DNA of 64,000 nucleotides from Polydactylus sextarius (lineage: Eukaryota; Chordata; Actinopteri; Polynemidae), in contig CM028912.1 of NCBI GenBank assembly GCA_016801845.1, positions 7,625,501 to 7,689,500 on the forward strand, in the 5' to 3' direction. Under the pieces are notes generated by a model. That model was not told the DNA's origin. It saw only the letters and a program-made list of their open reading frames with translations, and made no database searches. Every line of letters begins with the position of its first letter. The first letter of the stretch is position 1. Of the stretch, positions 1-12,812 are shown piece after piece. The position numbers and the translations under genes were made by a program.

Positions 1-1960
1 TTAAATCAGTCAGGTTATTAAGAATTATAATTCTTATTTACTTTACATATGACGGTCTTGAAAGAAACATCATATCACATCTATGCACCAGGTTGAAAGC
101 TGATTAGTTTGGTTTAGGCACAAAAAACGACTTGTTTAGGTTAGGAAAAGATTACTTAGAGGAGCCATGATAACAATGCTATGGCAGCTCAGTGATTATC
201 ACGCTTTAAAATTAAATTATTAAGTTGACTGATTTAAAGTTCAACATGCTGCGTGTGTTGAACTTTACACTCCTGCTTCATTGACCTCGACCTTCTGACC
301 CGGTCAGAGCGTTATAATCTCATGTTACTTCTACTGCTACTGATGTTACAGGGCTTTGTCACTTGAATGTAAACATCTGTTGTTTTGGGGGCACTTAAGT
401 GAATAACTAATGCTGACGTCGGAGAACAGTCTACAAAGGCAGAAAATCGGTTGGTTTCATTTAAACTGTGAAGTCAAATTTTCAACTTGTGAAGTATATA
501 CTGTAGATTAAGAATATTTTGCTATTACTACATCACCGGGACTACACAATAATAAAGTTTGGTATCAACCTTACGAAGACCCTGACATATAAAACTGATT
601 TCAAGAAAAACTGCTAAAACCTCACTGCCTCACGTTCCTGCAAAACCAATCATTGCTCTTACAAATGCTTCATCTGATCAAACACTTTCATAAGAAATTA
701 TTTCATTTGAAATAAAAACTATCTATATTTTCTGGCTGTTGTTATTTGTTTGTGCAAGGAAAAATAAGGGTTTGAAACTTGAAGAGACGCAACACTCAAC
801 ACCTGAGAAGAGTGTTAAGGCACGAGCAGCTTAAACCAAAGTGATCGTTGGCCAACTGGTGATTTGGAAATTCTGTGTAAACATGATCTGTCCCCTAAGA
901 GACAAGCTCATGTTACACAAATAAATCTGCCTTTGTGTCTTGTTTTTTTTTTCCAGCATGTATTATTTTCTAGAAAATCCATTTTCATGAAGACAGACGG
1001 ATGTAAAATAATATTAATGATTTTTCTTAAATTTTTCCGAGAGCTTCTTTTTTTAACCCGCCTGCTTATTTTTACCCAAGATTCCTTATCAGTCTTGAAA
1101 CTCAAACCTTTTTTCCAGAGAAGTTTTTTTCTTCTTCTCATAGTTACCGTATATCGCATTAGCTGTTATCTCATAGAAGGTGGAAACTGAATAATTGCTT
1201 TTAAAGCTGTTCCATGTTATCCTCCCCATTGGAGGAGGGTGTAACTATCTCAGACAATTTATGGAGATGTTAATGGATTATTTATAGTGTTTATAGAGTT
1301 TAAACTAGGTCATTAAGATGTTATAAGGTATAAAAGGGTATCATGTATTAAAAAAAGGTAAAACATAACATCTTTAGATAAATGTTTTACCTTAAAATTG
1401 TGTTGGCTAAAATTATGTGGTATTTTATTTTGGTGAAGATCATGTGACCATGATGTAACTTAAGGCTGATGGAAGTAATGAAACAAAGGAAAGACATGAA
1501 GTCATTTTCTTCAACCTGCTTTCTATTTTGCGTGATGTTAATGATGGACTTTCCACAAACTGTGAGATATATTTTTGTGATTATTATTTTGATTTAAGCA
1601 AATTTACATTGTGCTACACCAATGAATATTAACTTGAAAAGAACTAAGAGGGTAAGAGGAGCATACTTATATACATATATACATAGTTTTTACTGTGTTT
1701 AATGAAGAAAAAAGGAAGGAGAGAAAATCAACAAAACTTTGTTGACATCTGTACAAAGTGTGGCCATTATTATTATAGCTACAGAGGGGACGGTGTGTGA
1801 CAGGAGATTTTTTTTTTTTTTTTTTTGCCTCCCTGTTGAGTGTGGCCGTTCAAGCTTGACTTCCACAGAAGTGGATAAGTACATTAGAACTGCACATTTT
1901 AATAGGAAGGGACTGGCGGGAGCAGGGTTTAGACTAGCAGCCCAATAACAGATAGCCAGT
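1..1960. other. Intergenic, AT-rich, no gene seen
   Basis: Downstream flank of myo16. Open frames are short and of low complexity. It contains a run of about 19 T at 1808-1826. I see no splice-flanked conserved peptide or RNA gene. Confidence 0.6.
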
Positions 1961-2018
1961 TATGCAAGTTTTGGCTCGGCCTGAACACAGAGCATCATAA
2001 CAGCTGTAATGAAAACCA

Positions 2019-2030
2019 GAGACAGAGAGA

Positions 2031-2072
<42 letters not shown>

Positions 2073-2090
2073 AGGAGAGAGAGAGAGAGT
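2019..2090. repeat. (GA)n microsatellite
   Basis: Purine-rich GAGAGA tract of about 70 bp, slightly interrupted by GG and AAA. It is followed by a T run at about 2209-2222 and a second CT-rich stretch at 2236-2248. Confidence 0.9.
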
Positions 2091-2249
2091 AGGCCAATGA
2101 AAACTTCCCTGACAATGCTGATGAGATTTCACTACTCTCTGGTTTACTCTTAATAGTAATGGGCTGTTTTTTCTGCAAGACTTTTTTGGGCTTAGCTGCT
2201 TTTCTTTCTTTTTTTTTTTTTTAAACATGTTTTTTTCTCTCTCTCTCGT

Positions 2250-5200
2250 TGCTTCTTTACATCACTTTCTCCTTTCTTTCTGAACATCTCACTCGCTCTC
2301 TTATTTTTTTTTTCTTTTCCTCCAGCATGATAGGTTTTTCCCCCTTTGAGCGCTAGCAGAGCAACAACACATTCCTGTCCGCATTCCAGCCTCAGGAAAA
2401 ACAGTGTCCGGAACATAATAAAAGGCCAAGCACGTCATTTGTTTTTAAACCCACTTGCTCTCTGGAACAAAGCTGCGCCGAGGGCAGGATTGGGCAAATG
2501 TGTTTGTGCATATGAGAACGAGACAGTGAGAGGGATGTGTTTGTGTTTACAAGAATCTGTGTGCATGTGTGTTTTTCTCTGTGGTAATGAGAGCGTGATG
2601 AGCTTACCCCTCAACCACTAACAATATACCACACGGCCTCCGCCCAACCACACCACCTGAAATCCAAATGTGTGGAGGAAAGAAAAAAAAAAGAAGCATG
2701 GCAGACTCACTGCGATCAGCTCATATCTGCAGCCGTCCGGCCTGTCAGCACATTATATGCTTTCATTAGTGGCATTCCTCTCCTCTGACTGTCGTTATTG
2801 GCATTTTGTCCAACTTGTCTCATTCCTCTCTTGTGCTCCAGGTCACATAAAAATCCTCAGGTACACCGTGACCTTGTTAGGGCTACCTGCGCTTTCAGGT
2901 ATCTGCTATACAAACACACACACACACACACTGGACAGACACACACGCACACGTTTGTACACACAATAATTATCATCGGACAGCTGATAAGAGGAGGGCT
3001 GGACAGTTTGGCGCTGTCCAAGTCGGCGCTTTGTTGTGTTTGTTGTGGAGACGGCCTTTCATGTGCGCGGGAGCACGTGCACACACTAAAACCTTGATAA
3101 TTATCCATGCAAACAACAGTCTCCCTGACAGTGGTGGCAGGTTGAAGGTCAGGCCAGTTTTAATGGAGCATTTTGGTCATGGCATATTCTTATTCAGAGA
3201 GCCTCTTGACCTCTACATCCTGTCTGCAACAAAATGACTTTCACTCTCCATCCTCTGAGCTCCAAGCCATCACTTTCCAAACATGACTATGACCGATTTA
3301 GGTGCAAAAGCCTCTGTTTTGACATTCCCCATCATTTATGACCTATTTTTGTCTTTTAATCCATCCAGTCCACTACATTTGCCACAACCCCCCCAAACTC
3401 TCAATTTCTAAATGTCTCGAGGTCACAGGAGTAACTGATACTTAGAGCTTCCGACCAGCCAATCCATAGCACCGCTGACCTCATCCTGTCCTCCTCTGTG
3501 TCTGCTGCTCCGCACACCGCTGGTCCCATCAGTTGCTCAGGAAGCTGATAATCTCCTTCCTGAGTCAGACACAGGACGTGGTGGCCAGCGGAGCCCATGT
3601 GCAAGTACGTCTACATATCAGCACAGGCACAATGATTATTCAGCCATAACGGAAGTCATAAAGACTTCCGCTGATCACTATCAGTGTAGACAGAGGGGAG
3701 TGGAGAGATAATACAGCCACAGGGTATAAGCGAAACACTAGACCAGAGCTGTACTGACACCTAAACAAAGCTGCTGCCTGAGAGGCTGGGAGATTCCACA
3801 TACCACTCACATTATTTCTAAATGTCACTAAATGCCAGTGTGTGTCAGTTAAAAGCTGTGGTTGTACCACACTAATATAAAAATACGGTTTAAATTCATT
3901 GGGCGGATGCATGACAACAACGTGCCTGCATGACAGCAGCAGCCTGACACGTGCTTTGAGCGTTGTCTGATGAAATGAATCCCAGTGTGCATTGCTGCAG
4001 TTTATTTACCATCACTTTGATGGAAAATTTAATGCATTATGCAGTGACTGGATTTGACACACACCCAGTGTTCGGCTGTTTTTCTATAATTTCTTGTCTG
4101 CACAGGCTTTTATATTAAAATGACTAAACTATCAAGAATGATGCAAGACTGTGAGGCAAACTGGTTTTAAAACTACACTACTACACATGTAACCTGAGCT
4201 GCCATTGGCAGCATGGTACGTTACCCATTAGACAGACTAAAACTTCCTTGGAAAAGGCTGCAAGTCAGTAATACCAGTGAATATTCTTAAATCAACAAAA
4301 ACATCCAGTGCACTTTGAGTATATGCACATTAAAAACGAGCTAACTTATAAAAAAAAGTATCAACCCACAGCTGAAAATTCTCATACTTATAAAACTGCA
4401 GAGCCCTTTGGTTTTACACATTAAGGTTCATGACTAAAAGTGTATGCACAAAAAAAAAGAAAAAAGAAAATTAAAACTGGCTACACAAACAATGTTTCCT
4501 TACATGAGACTGTTTTTTTTTTCCATCTGTGCTATTTCCACCTTATCACGTTTCCCTTCGCTGGCTTAAGAAAACTGTCATTCTGTTGTTATGAATTCCA
4601 GTTCATGTGTAGGAGATGGAACTTGCATGGTTTTATCCAACTTCTCAGCCTTTTTTGAGAAGCAGTCCAATCTTTAAGATTTCCATCTTCAGCAGGAACA
4701 ATTGTTGATTGTTAAAAAAAAAAAAAGTAGAACACGACCAGAAATAGCTTTTATTTTCCCACAGATCTGTTCCGACACACGTTCGACAGTAACAGTAAAA
4801 GCAGGGCCACTAGTAAGTGATCTCACAGAGACGTCCCACACAGGAAACATCAAAAGGCCAAAGTTTAACAACCCACCAATAAACCAGCGGTTCTTACAAC
4901 CTGCTTTTATATGACCCAATATCACACGACCACTCTGTTAGGACTTGAGGGACCAATAACTTGTGTCATTAATGACCGCTGCTTATCCTGCCTCTTGACC
5001 TGGACATCTCTTGTTAAAGAGAAGAGGGAGGGAAAAAAAAGTCAGGGTTGCCAGTTTTCCCTTCTCTTTCTCCACTGTTCAAGCCAATTCCTCTGCAAAC
5101 ATTCAACTTTTCTTCTTTGCGTTGCTGTTAATGTCACTTTCTCTTGTAGAAAATATTATGGTACAGTGTCTTAAAACTCTTGGAGATTATGAAGTGTTGA

Positions 5201-7780
5201 GGAAAAACGTTAAGGGAAATACATTTTTTCTTGTTCTGTCTGTCTTTGTGTGAGTCTATCGCTTTCACTTGAGCCCATTCTGTCTCACTCTGCTTCTTGT
5301 TTTCCCTGTAGTGGTCTTGATGTTGTAATCCACACCTGGACAGGCGCCAACCATGTCTGCAGACACCTGCGTCAGACTGACTGAGAAAAACAAGACTCAA
5401 CAACAAAGAACAAATCCCACCCCTTCACTCGCCCCCCCCTCTCTCTCTATGCCCCCCACCCCCACTTCACTGTTTTTCTGTGTTTCTCTACCCCAACACC
5501 ACCACCTCCTCCCCCACCTCTCACCCCTCTGTTCTCTACGGGTCTGAATGTGTCATGTGACTTCCTTCCTGTTGTTTTGACCCTGGGGGTCATTTTGCCT
5601 CAGGGCCCCCTTTTTTTTTTTTTTTTTTTTTTGCTTATTAAACACAATCTAAAAATCTCTTGTCTCTGTTTGCTGTGTTGATCTTCTTCATCTTGTGTCC
5701 AACACACACACACATGCACGGGTGGGCCCCTGTTGAATCTGATTGAACTTTAGAGGAACTCAATGACCAAGTTCTCCTCCTCTTTGTGCTGCTCTCTGGC
5801 TGACCTTTCTGTCTGTGGAGGACAGCAGCAGACAGTCAGGGGGGTTGGGTGCGTTCCTCTTGTTATAGTTTACTCCAAAAAAAAAAAATAAAAAAAAATA
5901 AGCACATCCTGTTTTGGGTCCAAACACTCACTGTTGTGTAAAGACAAATATTAATATCAGTCTGCCAGACTAAACATATCACATCATGAATGTGTGGCAC
6001 GTTGATCTGAATTTCATACATCTCCTTTTATTTTTAGCTTTCAGATGAGTAAAAAGGGTCTCAGGGTTACGTGAACAATACAATCCAAGGTCATCTGAGT
6101 GTAGTACACCCACCCCCACACATCCCCGCCTCCACTTCCTTCTCAAAAATCCCTCTGGGTTTTAGCATGAAATCTCTGAATTATCAAAGGTCCTGCTATC
6201 TCACGTCTTTTTCTCACAGCAGCCGGCTTCTGTTCCTATCTAAATACCATTCATACACTTTGCCAATTCACAACGAGCGTCAGAGGGCCCACAGTGGATC
6301 CAGTGTGTTGCCATGGTTACAGATAAGGCCGTGTGTTATCACTCTCTTCAGCTATGGAAAGCACATGACCATGAACTGTAGTACAATTGGTTTATGTGCG
6401 TATTTGCGCATGTGTGTTTGATTATGGGCACTCATCTATGTGCGTATGCGAATACACACAGACGAGAAACGCTGCGCCACCCGCTGCACAAACAGAATTC
6501 TTGAGGAGGGGGAATAAAAAAGACATCAATTCTGTGGGAATTATACTTTAGAAAACTTCATCGCTGAGCTCATATTCACCTCTGGGAAGTCAAATGTCAG
6601 TGTGTATGAAAAACATCTCCTCACTTATCAAAAATGTTCCTGTCAAAAATGGCCTGGTATTTGCTCTGAGGGTGGAACACGCTGTCTTGCTCTATGTTTA
6701 ATCTTCCGGTGTATGTGAGCGTGTGCGCTGCAAATGCTTCACTCGGTGTACCTCAGCTGACTGAGAGAGAAAGGGCTGTTCTCTCCGCTGCTTTGACAGC
6801 TTCACAGAGCACACAGTGCTAAGCAGTCCAAATTAAACCCACTTTGGCCGCGTAACGTTCTGTTCCTAACCTGGGAACGATGAGCCCCCCTCCCTCTGGC
6901 ACAGTGTCAAACATAAGTTTGAGTGCTTCTCAACACCTTATCCAAGTAGAGCAAGGTGACCTGCTGGTGTCATGTCAGCCATTTGTGCAGCAAGAAGAGT
7001 AGTGCTACTTTCTATCACTCCTGTGAATGATGTAGATACCAAAGAATCAAACAGATGTACTGTAGAACGTGCCGTTTATCATAGAGAACTTTTACATGAA
7101 AAACAGGAACAATACAGTAAGTTCAAAGTGACTGTATCTGTTGCACAGTTTAAGTTCCCTAACTGCCATAATCTCTATACTTCCCTTTGTTTTTTCCCCT
7201 TAAACATAAACCAATAACATGTTTAATTGTTGCTTGACAACCGTGGAAAAAAACAGAAACTGTTGAGTCATAATTGGTGTTGAATCACTTGTTAAACATA
7301 GTTTAATTCACACCTTGATATCCTACTTTACCGTTTCAAAAATGTCTGTCTTTCAAAGTCAAGAAATAGAGACACTTGTGCTATTGAGCAGGTATCCAGC
7401 AGTTTTTCTGTGCTATTTCACACATAAAGGTTGCACTAAGGGTTGTACATGGTAAGTTGCAATAATAAAATGATTGCACTTTTACTGTAGAAATAAAATG
7501 TATTGTCATATTTTCATACTGTTACAACCCTTTATCTCGTGTCTCTACCAGATTGGCTGCAATCTCCAGAGCTAGAGCTAAAAAAAAGGGTTACAGTTGA
7601 ACTCATAAATGCTCAGCATCACTCTCCGTTTTCGTTGGCTTTTATAATAATTATCATACAAAGATAAAACAGCAAATCCTAACACAAGTATTTAATCCTG
7701 GGGCTTTTTTCCTTTCCATACCAATACCTTAAAGAGCAGGCATCACAATGTGACAGAGATCAGATAACAGAGGATTGTGT
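2250..7780. other. Intergenic sequence without a supportable gene
   Basis: Contains (CA)n around 2916-2965, pyrimidine-rich and C-rich tracts near 5415-5525, a poly(T) at 5611-5632 and an A-rich run near 5878-5900. The open frames here consist of low-complexity or simple-repeat translation. An RFX X-box-like palindrome is at 6307-6320. Confidence 0.55.
6307..6320. promoter_or_regulatory. X-box (RFX) like motif GTTGCCATGGTTAC
   Basis: In reverse complement it reads GTAACC-AT-GGCAAC, a full match to the RFX consensus GTNRCC(N0-3)RGYAAC. It lies in intergenic sequence about 12 kb beyond the myo16 3' end. Function is unknown; this is a sequence match only. Confidence 0.35.
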
Positions 7781-7787
7781 AGAGCTG

Positions 7788-7816
<29 letters not shown>
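7788..7816. repeat. (GT)n microsatellite
   Basis: Uninterrupted GT dinucleotide run of about 29 bp. Confidence 0.9.
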
Positions 7817-7818
<2 letters not shown>

Positions 7819-8399
7819 TTTATAGCGAAAAGTTCATAGATCTAGTCCGGATGTGCTGATTGGGATTAGATAGGATGATAAGATGAGGAGATAAATACTA
7901 TCAACGTGAAGTGTCGGTGGTGCCGGTGCTCACATGCAAAGGGAGCGAACGGATAAAAGACAGCATGTGCAGTTGCATGACTTACTACGCTGTATCATAT
8001 CATATGCAAATATTGTTTCACTTCTGCTAAAGTGTTATGAATGCACAGTGCAAACGTGGATGTCTACTGTGTATTAAAGGCAAAAGATACTCATATTTGA
8101 TTCTGTTTCTTGTGTTAGCTGCAAGATAACTGATAAATAAAAAACTATTAATGGCATTACTTTTGAAAATAACGTAAAGAACAGTAAAGTACATAAATAT
8201 TCAAGCACATATACCGTCTCACACAGATTTGTGTATGTGTGGGTGTGTACACACGTCTTTGTGTGCTTGTCAGGCCTCTATACTTAATTGTCTTGACAGG
8301 CATTCAATGGTGGTGGCTTGTAGATGACTCAAAGGTAAATTAGAACGGATCAGGTAGTGTAGTACCATTGAGCAGCTCTTCTTTTGCCCATGAAAAGGA

Positions 8400-8560
8400 G
8401 CCAGCCAGGCTAATTAAATTACTTATACCTTACTTAAGTGGAGCAATTATGAGATTTAATTAATTTGTGAATGGTTGATTAGATAGTTAACTAATGCTTG
8501 ATTAAAAACCAGTAACTGCACTGTGCAACGGTGATTGTCATTTACAGTTGGAGGAGGATA
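8400..8560. other. Candidate conserved non-coding element, homeodomain-site rich
   Basis: Non-repetitive, AT-rich block with many TAAT/ATTA cores in close spacing (GGCTAATTAAATTAC, TTTAATTAATTTGTG, GATTAG, TTAACTAATG). No coding potential. The density resembles developmental enhancers, but conservation cannot be tested here. Confidence 0.25.
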
Positions 8561-9186
8561 GGCATGAGGGAAGCTCAGATCATTTTAAATGCACACATAT
8601 GTACAGTATACATGTGGCATCAAAAGAAAATGGTTGGGCGTTTTCCTCTCTACATCTCTCACTGTGTCTCCCCCAGATGTTAAGTGTATAAATGGTCTGG
8701 GGTTTTCTCTAATCTTTCATTTTACTGCTGACAGCAGAGACAAATGAAGGAAGAAGGCTTGGCCACCGCACTAAGGCGGGGCCTGCGGGACAAAGCGGAG
8801 AAACATCTGACATTTTCCCTCTTGACCAGGCCATAATACTTTCTGAGCATTTTTTTTTTTGCATAGTCTTGAGATTTTATCTCATAAATATCCCTCCTCT
8901 TCTACATTCATGGAATGCATGATAATCTCATTTATAAATGCATACATTTTGGAAAGAGTATGAATATTTTGACAACCCCCCCCCCACTGAGCACGCATGG
9001 AAGCTGGACAAGCTAGAAGATTTTCCTCAGACGTATAGACCGTGCTGCCATGTGTTTGCTTGCAGGATCACCGTTGGTTGTTAATGTAAATATGACATAC
9101 AGCAAAGAGAGGTCCTTGGAGAGACAACCCAAGGGAGAAAAGCAGCATTGCAGCACAATGGTTACGCTGCACTGACAGGGCCTCCC

Positions 9187-9200
9187 GTTGCCATGGAAAC
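9187..9200. promoter_or_regulatory. X-box-like motif GTTGCCATGGAAAC
   Basis: Differs from the perfect RFX palindrome GTTGCCATGGCAAC by one base. It sits in a non-repetitive block. It is a sequence match only. Confidence 0.3.
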
Positions 9201-9589
9201 GATGCAGAGGTTATTGACATAATTTTAGAGAGTTCCCAGGAATCCTACCTTCGCATTATTTCTGTCAATTTCCTTGAAACCTCTTGTGGTCGAGAATCTG
9301 ACACCAAAACAAGCTGCGGTGCAACATCACGTCCCTCGAATATTACATTTATAAAACAAAGAAGTGCAAATATTTGATTAAGAGCACAGGTCTAATCTCT
9401 CATTTATTCCCTTTTCAATTTTTCCCTAATTCGGTTACACAGGTCTGTGTGTCTGAAGCCACATTACAGACACAATTACAGATAATTGTTCCCCTATGAG
9501 CCCTTCTGAGTACCTTACCTGACAGTCATTTATGCATATATGCTCATGTTTCTGTGTCTATATGAACGCAAAAATGTGTCTAAACCCGT

Positions 9590-9740
9590 CCCACCTCGTC
9601 AGCAGCACAGAGCTTTGTTAATTGCCACGTTAATTAGCTTCATCATCAAAGGCGGCCTCGGCGTCTGCCGATCTGCTGACTGCTGGGTAAAAAGGGGATC
9701 GGGGGAGGCAAGATGAATTCAGCGGCTGTCGCCTCGATTC
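9590..9740. other. Candidate conserved non-coding element
   Basis: Contains TTGTTAATTGCCACGTTAAT and ATTAGCTTCATCATCAAAGG followed by a GC-richer segment. No frame or repeat explains it. The mix of paired TTAAT cores with complex sequence is CNE-like. Inference only. Confidence 0.25.
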
Positions 9741-11449
9741 AGAGAGGGTGGAGAAGACAGGGTTCATCTTCTGTTACTGATCTGCTGTCAATGATTTATC
9801 ACTTTGTTTTCCTTTTCTAAAAGCATATGGGCACGGGATCATTGCGATTCTGCATCAGATAGCATGAGTGTTTACTGGATGTTTATCAAGTTCAGATTGG
9901 GGAAAGAATTTACATGGTGGGTATGTTGTTGGGAGTGTGTTTTTTAAATTGACAGAATACTTGAGTCACCAATGGGGGCTAATGAGAACAGTGTTTGTGG
10001 ATGGTTTTGGGAGCGGTCAGAGTAGAAAGTAAAAAAAACATTACAAGCATTTATAAGATGTCAAAGTCACATCCATGATTATTCTCAGTATTTTATATTA
10101 TCTACTATCTATGGTTTGATCCTGTAAAAGTGAATTTATAACTTTTCATTGGAAACATTGCTGCTGTGGCTGTAAATAAAGTTGATAAGAGCAGAGTTGT
10201 GGGAACTAACAATGAGGTGAATGTTGAAAATGCTTTTTAAAGCATTTGTGACAACAAGCAACCTGTAGCACAGTATGTTGATTATTAAAATATTAATATG
10301 TGAAGCTCTAAGAATGTGAATTTATTGTTCTATTCTTGTTGCTCTGAGGGGTGTTGTGCACATGTTTGTCGTGTAAGTGTGTGAGAGTCTCTTCTTGTGT
10401 GAGTTTGCGTCTTATCTGGAGAATCAAAGGTTGATGTGATGTGATGGATGTGTCTGGAGAGACAGACCTCAAACTCGCTAATTGAAAATTGAGACAGTGT
10501 TGAGATGATGTTATTGATTTTCACACTCTCGGCAAAGCAGCACACGGAAGTCTGTGCCACTGTGAGATATGGGTGATGAGGTGAAAAGGGAACAACGGCA
10601 GGGTCATGGCAGGATAACGAAAACAGGAGGGGGGAGGAAGATGAGCGGCAGAGAGGGCAAGAGGAGGAGAGAGGGGGATCATGAGGTTAGGGTAGGTAAT
10701 AAAATGGGGTTGAAAGATGGACATTATTGGGCCTTTAAATGCCTGGAAGAGAGCTGCCATCCCTCATGTATGTTACAAGCATAACCCTAAACCTTTGTCT
10801 ATCATAAAGCTGGGTGAAGGCTCACAGCTCAAGCAACAACCCTCCTAACCTGTGCCTTTTGCTCACAACATCGATCAGACTGGAGAATGTCAGTCCCCAG
10901 GCTGTTTATAAGTCAACATAAACCTACAAACCCTCCACAACCAGTGCTCAAATAATCAATAGAGGTGGGAATCGTGTTTACACCTGTGTTTCATGGCCTT
11001 TAAATGTCTTGGATAGAAAGACTCTTACAGCTTTCATGTGCTCCCTCTTTCTTCCTCAAGCACAAACACACGTATAGACACAAAGACAAACACTACAGTA
11101 TGTCATTGTGTCTCTGGTGAATGCATAAAGGTGGTTTGTGGACCAAAACAAGGACACATAATCAATAATTTGTCTATATCACGTGCTGCTGTTCCCTCTC
11201 TTTTCCAGTCCACATCCCAATAACAATCCATCCCTTCCTAGAAACAAAAACAAATTGGAAATACAGCTTTTATAACAGATAGTGCCTAAACTGAAAGGAT
11301 TCAGAAATAATTAAACACTCACCTACTAAAAGTTTCTTGATCAGCCATGTGTTTTGCCTGCAAGAAAGGAAAAAAAGGAATGAAAAATTAAATTAATTGG
11401 CCAGATATCAACAGTATTTGGTTTGCTAAAATCAACAGTTGGGAATGGT

Positions 11450-11715
11450 CTGAAAACTAGAAAATGACAAATGTGTAGGTGGTTTGCATGATGAAGAAAA
11501 ATTCTTTATGACTGCACAACAAGTCAAGAATGCTCTCCAGGATGCAGACCGCCATGTTTTCTTGTCAACAACTTCATAAGATTCACCACAAGATTCAAAA
11601 ACCATGGTAAACCTCAAAGATAGAATGTCCAGACTAATTGAAAGAGGAAAAAGAAAACAGTTCATGATCTGAAGCCATCATCTCAACTGTTGAACTCGAG
11701 ATTTCCACGTTGATA
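11450..11715 (+). mobile_element. Decayed Tc1-like transposon fragment
   Basis: The segment with TTCACCACAAGATTCAAAAA, GGTAAACCTCAAAGATAGAA, CAGACTAATTG and CAGTTCATGATCTGAAGCCA resembles the middle of a fish Tc1-like transposase gene in sense orientation. Many frameshifts and stops leave no usable frame. The ends and inverted repeats were not found. Recognition is by memory of the family. Confidence 0.45.
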
Positions 11716-12239
11716 GAAGCAATAGGCGAATACAGAAGAATAGAAGCATTTTCGCTAAAGTTTCTATCAAAAGCCTCAAAATTCATTGGGCAACGTTTCA
11801 ACATTCAGCAGGACCACAATCGTCAAAGATACAACCAGAACCACAGAGATTTTCAAGGTGAAGAGGTGAGGTTGATTCAGTGACCTGATCTTGATCAGAC
11901 CACCGGGTGAAGACCAGACTAAAGCCAGAGCTGCAATGAACCTCCATGTTTTCTGCTACTGTTACTTAAAGTTGACAGATTTCCAGCCTAACCACTATCT
12001 CTATCATTTTCACCAGCATCTTTTATGACTTTCCTCTTGAACCATCCACCATTAAAACACATAAACTATTATTTATAGATGGGGTCACACCTGGGTACAA
12101 ACTGCTCCCTGTAGTTGCCCTGACAGAGTGATGGAGACCAAAGAGAATTAGGAGAAACTGAGGATATATGGCAAAGGTGATCACATTCAGTGCCCTAAAT
12201 GGAAGACTGAGAGGAAGGGGCTGTGTGTTTGATTAAGGG

Positions 12240-12500
12240 CTTATTGGTGTAGCATCGGGGGCAGTTTGGTCCAAATTACCTCTTGGCCATTTACCCCCTC
12301 TTGCTGTGTAATGGTGGACCTTTTCAACCTGGTGTAAATGACAAAATGGCCTCTGAGCCTCTGCTAGCAGTGGGGATAAATGGGGAGACAGCCCTCCTAT
12401 TGAGATGGGTTTAAAAACGCTGTTCTTGTGTAAAAAATAATTTGCATCGGAATTAGCATTTCCAGGTGGTTCCTGTGGAGACCTCTGTGTGGTGAAATAT
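12240..12500. other. Candidate conserved non-coding element
   Basis: About 260 bp of unique sequence with motifs such as CCAAATTACCTC, GTGTAAATGAC, GGATAAATGGGG and AATAATTTGCAT (octamer-like). No open frame. It looks like a vertebrate enhancer-type block. Inference only. Confidence 0.25.
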
Positions 12501-12679
12501 CTGAAGAAAACAGGGCTAACCTTCTTTTTTGCCCCCTATTTAGTTAACACACTGCAAAAAAAAAAACCACTCTGGTCTCATATAGTTTTAATTTTTAATT
12601 GCAGATGAATTCGCAATGCAAACGATGAATGGGATGCATTTATGTGGTGTGTGTTTTTTCAGGGCAATATCTCTGATGG

Positions 12680-12812
12680 AACAGCTTCAGGAGCGATTAA
12701 GGGTTCAGTATCTTCCTCAAGGACAGCTCAACATGAGAGGGAGGAGCTGGAGATCGAACCACTGACCTTCTGATCATGGACGAGCCTCTCTACCTCCAGA
12801 TCACAGGGTAGT
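12680..12812 (-). mobile_element. tRNA-derived SINE copy
   Basis: On the minus strand it reads ...GGAGGTAGAGAGGCTCGTCC, then AGAAGGTCAGTGGTTCGATC and GTCCTTGAGGAAGATACTGA. This is a common teleost SINE layout with a tRNA-like B box (GGTTCGATC) near the 5' part. It is degenerate, and I do not name the family. No target-site duplication was identified. Confidence 0.65.

Larger units (their letters stand above)
7817..11450. other. Intergenic sequence without a supportable gene
   Basis: Mostly unique-looking sequence. The candidate regulatory blocks at 8400-8560, 9187-9200 and 9590-9740 lie here. No open frame with splice context or recognisable family was found. A C run is at about 8976-8985. 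Confidence 0.5.

Noticed and set aside
1995..2228. Ser/Leu-rich open frames
   Set aside because: They are translation of the (GA)n microsatellite and poly(T) tract.
7788..7816. CRISPR or tandem array
   Set aside because: Simple dinucleotide repeats only; no spacer-repeat organisation occurs anywhere in this eukaryotic window.
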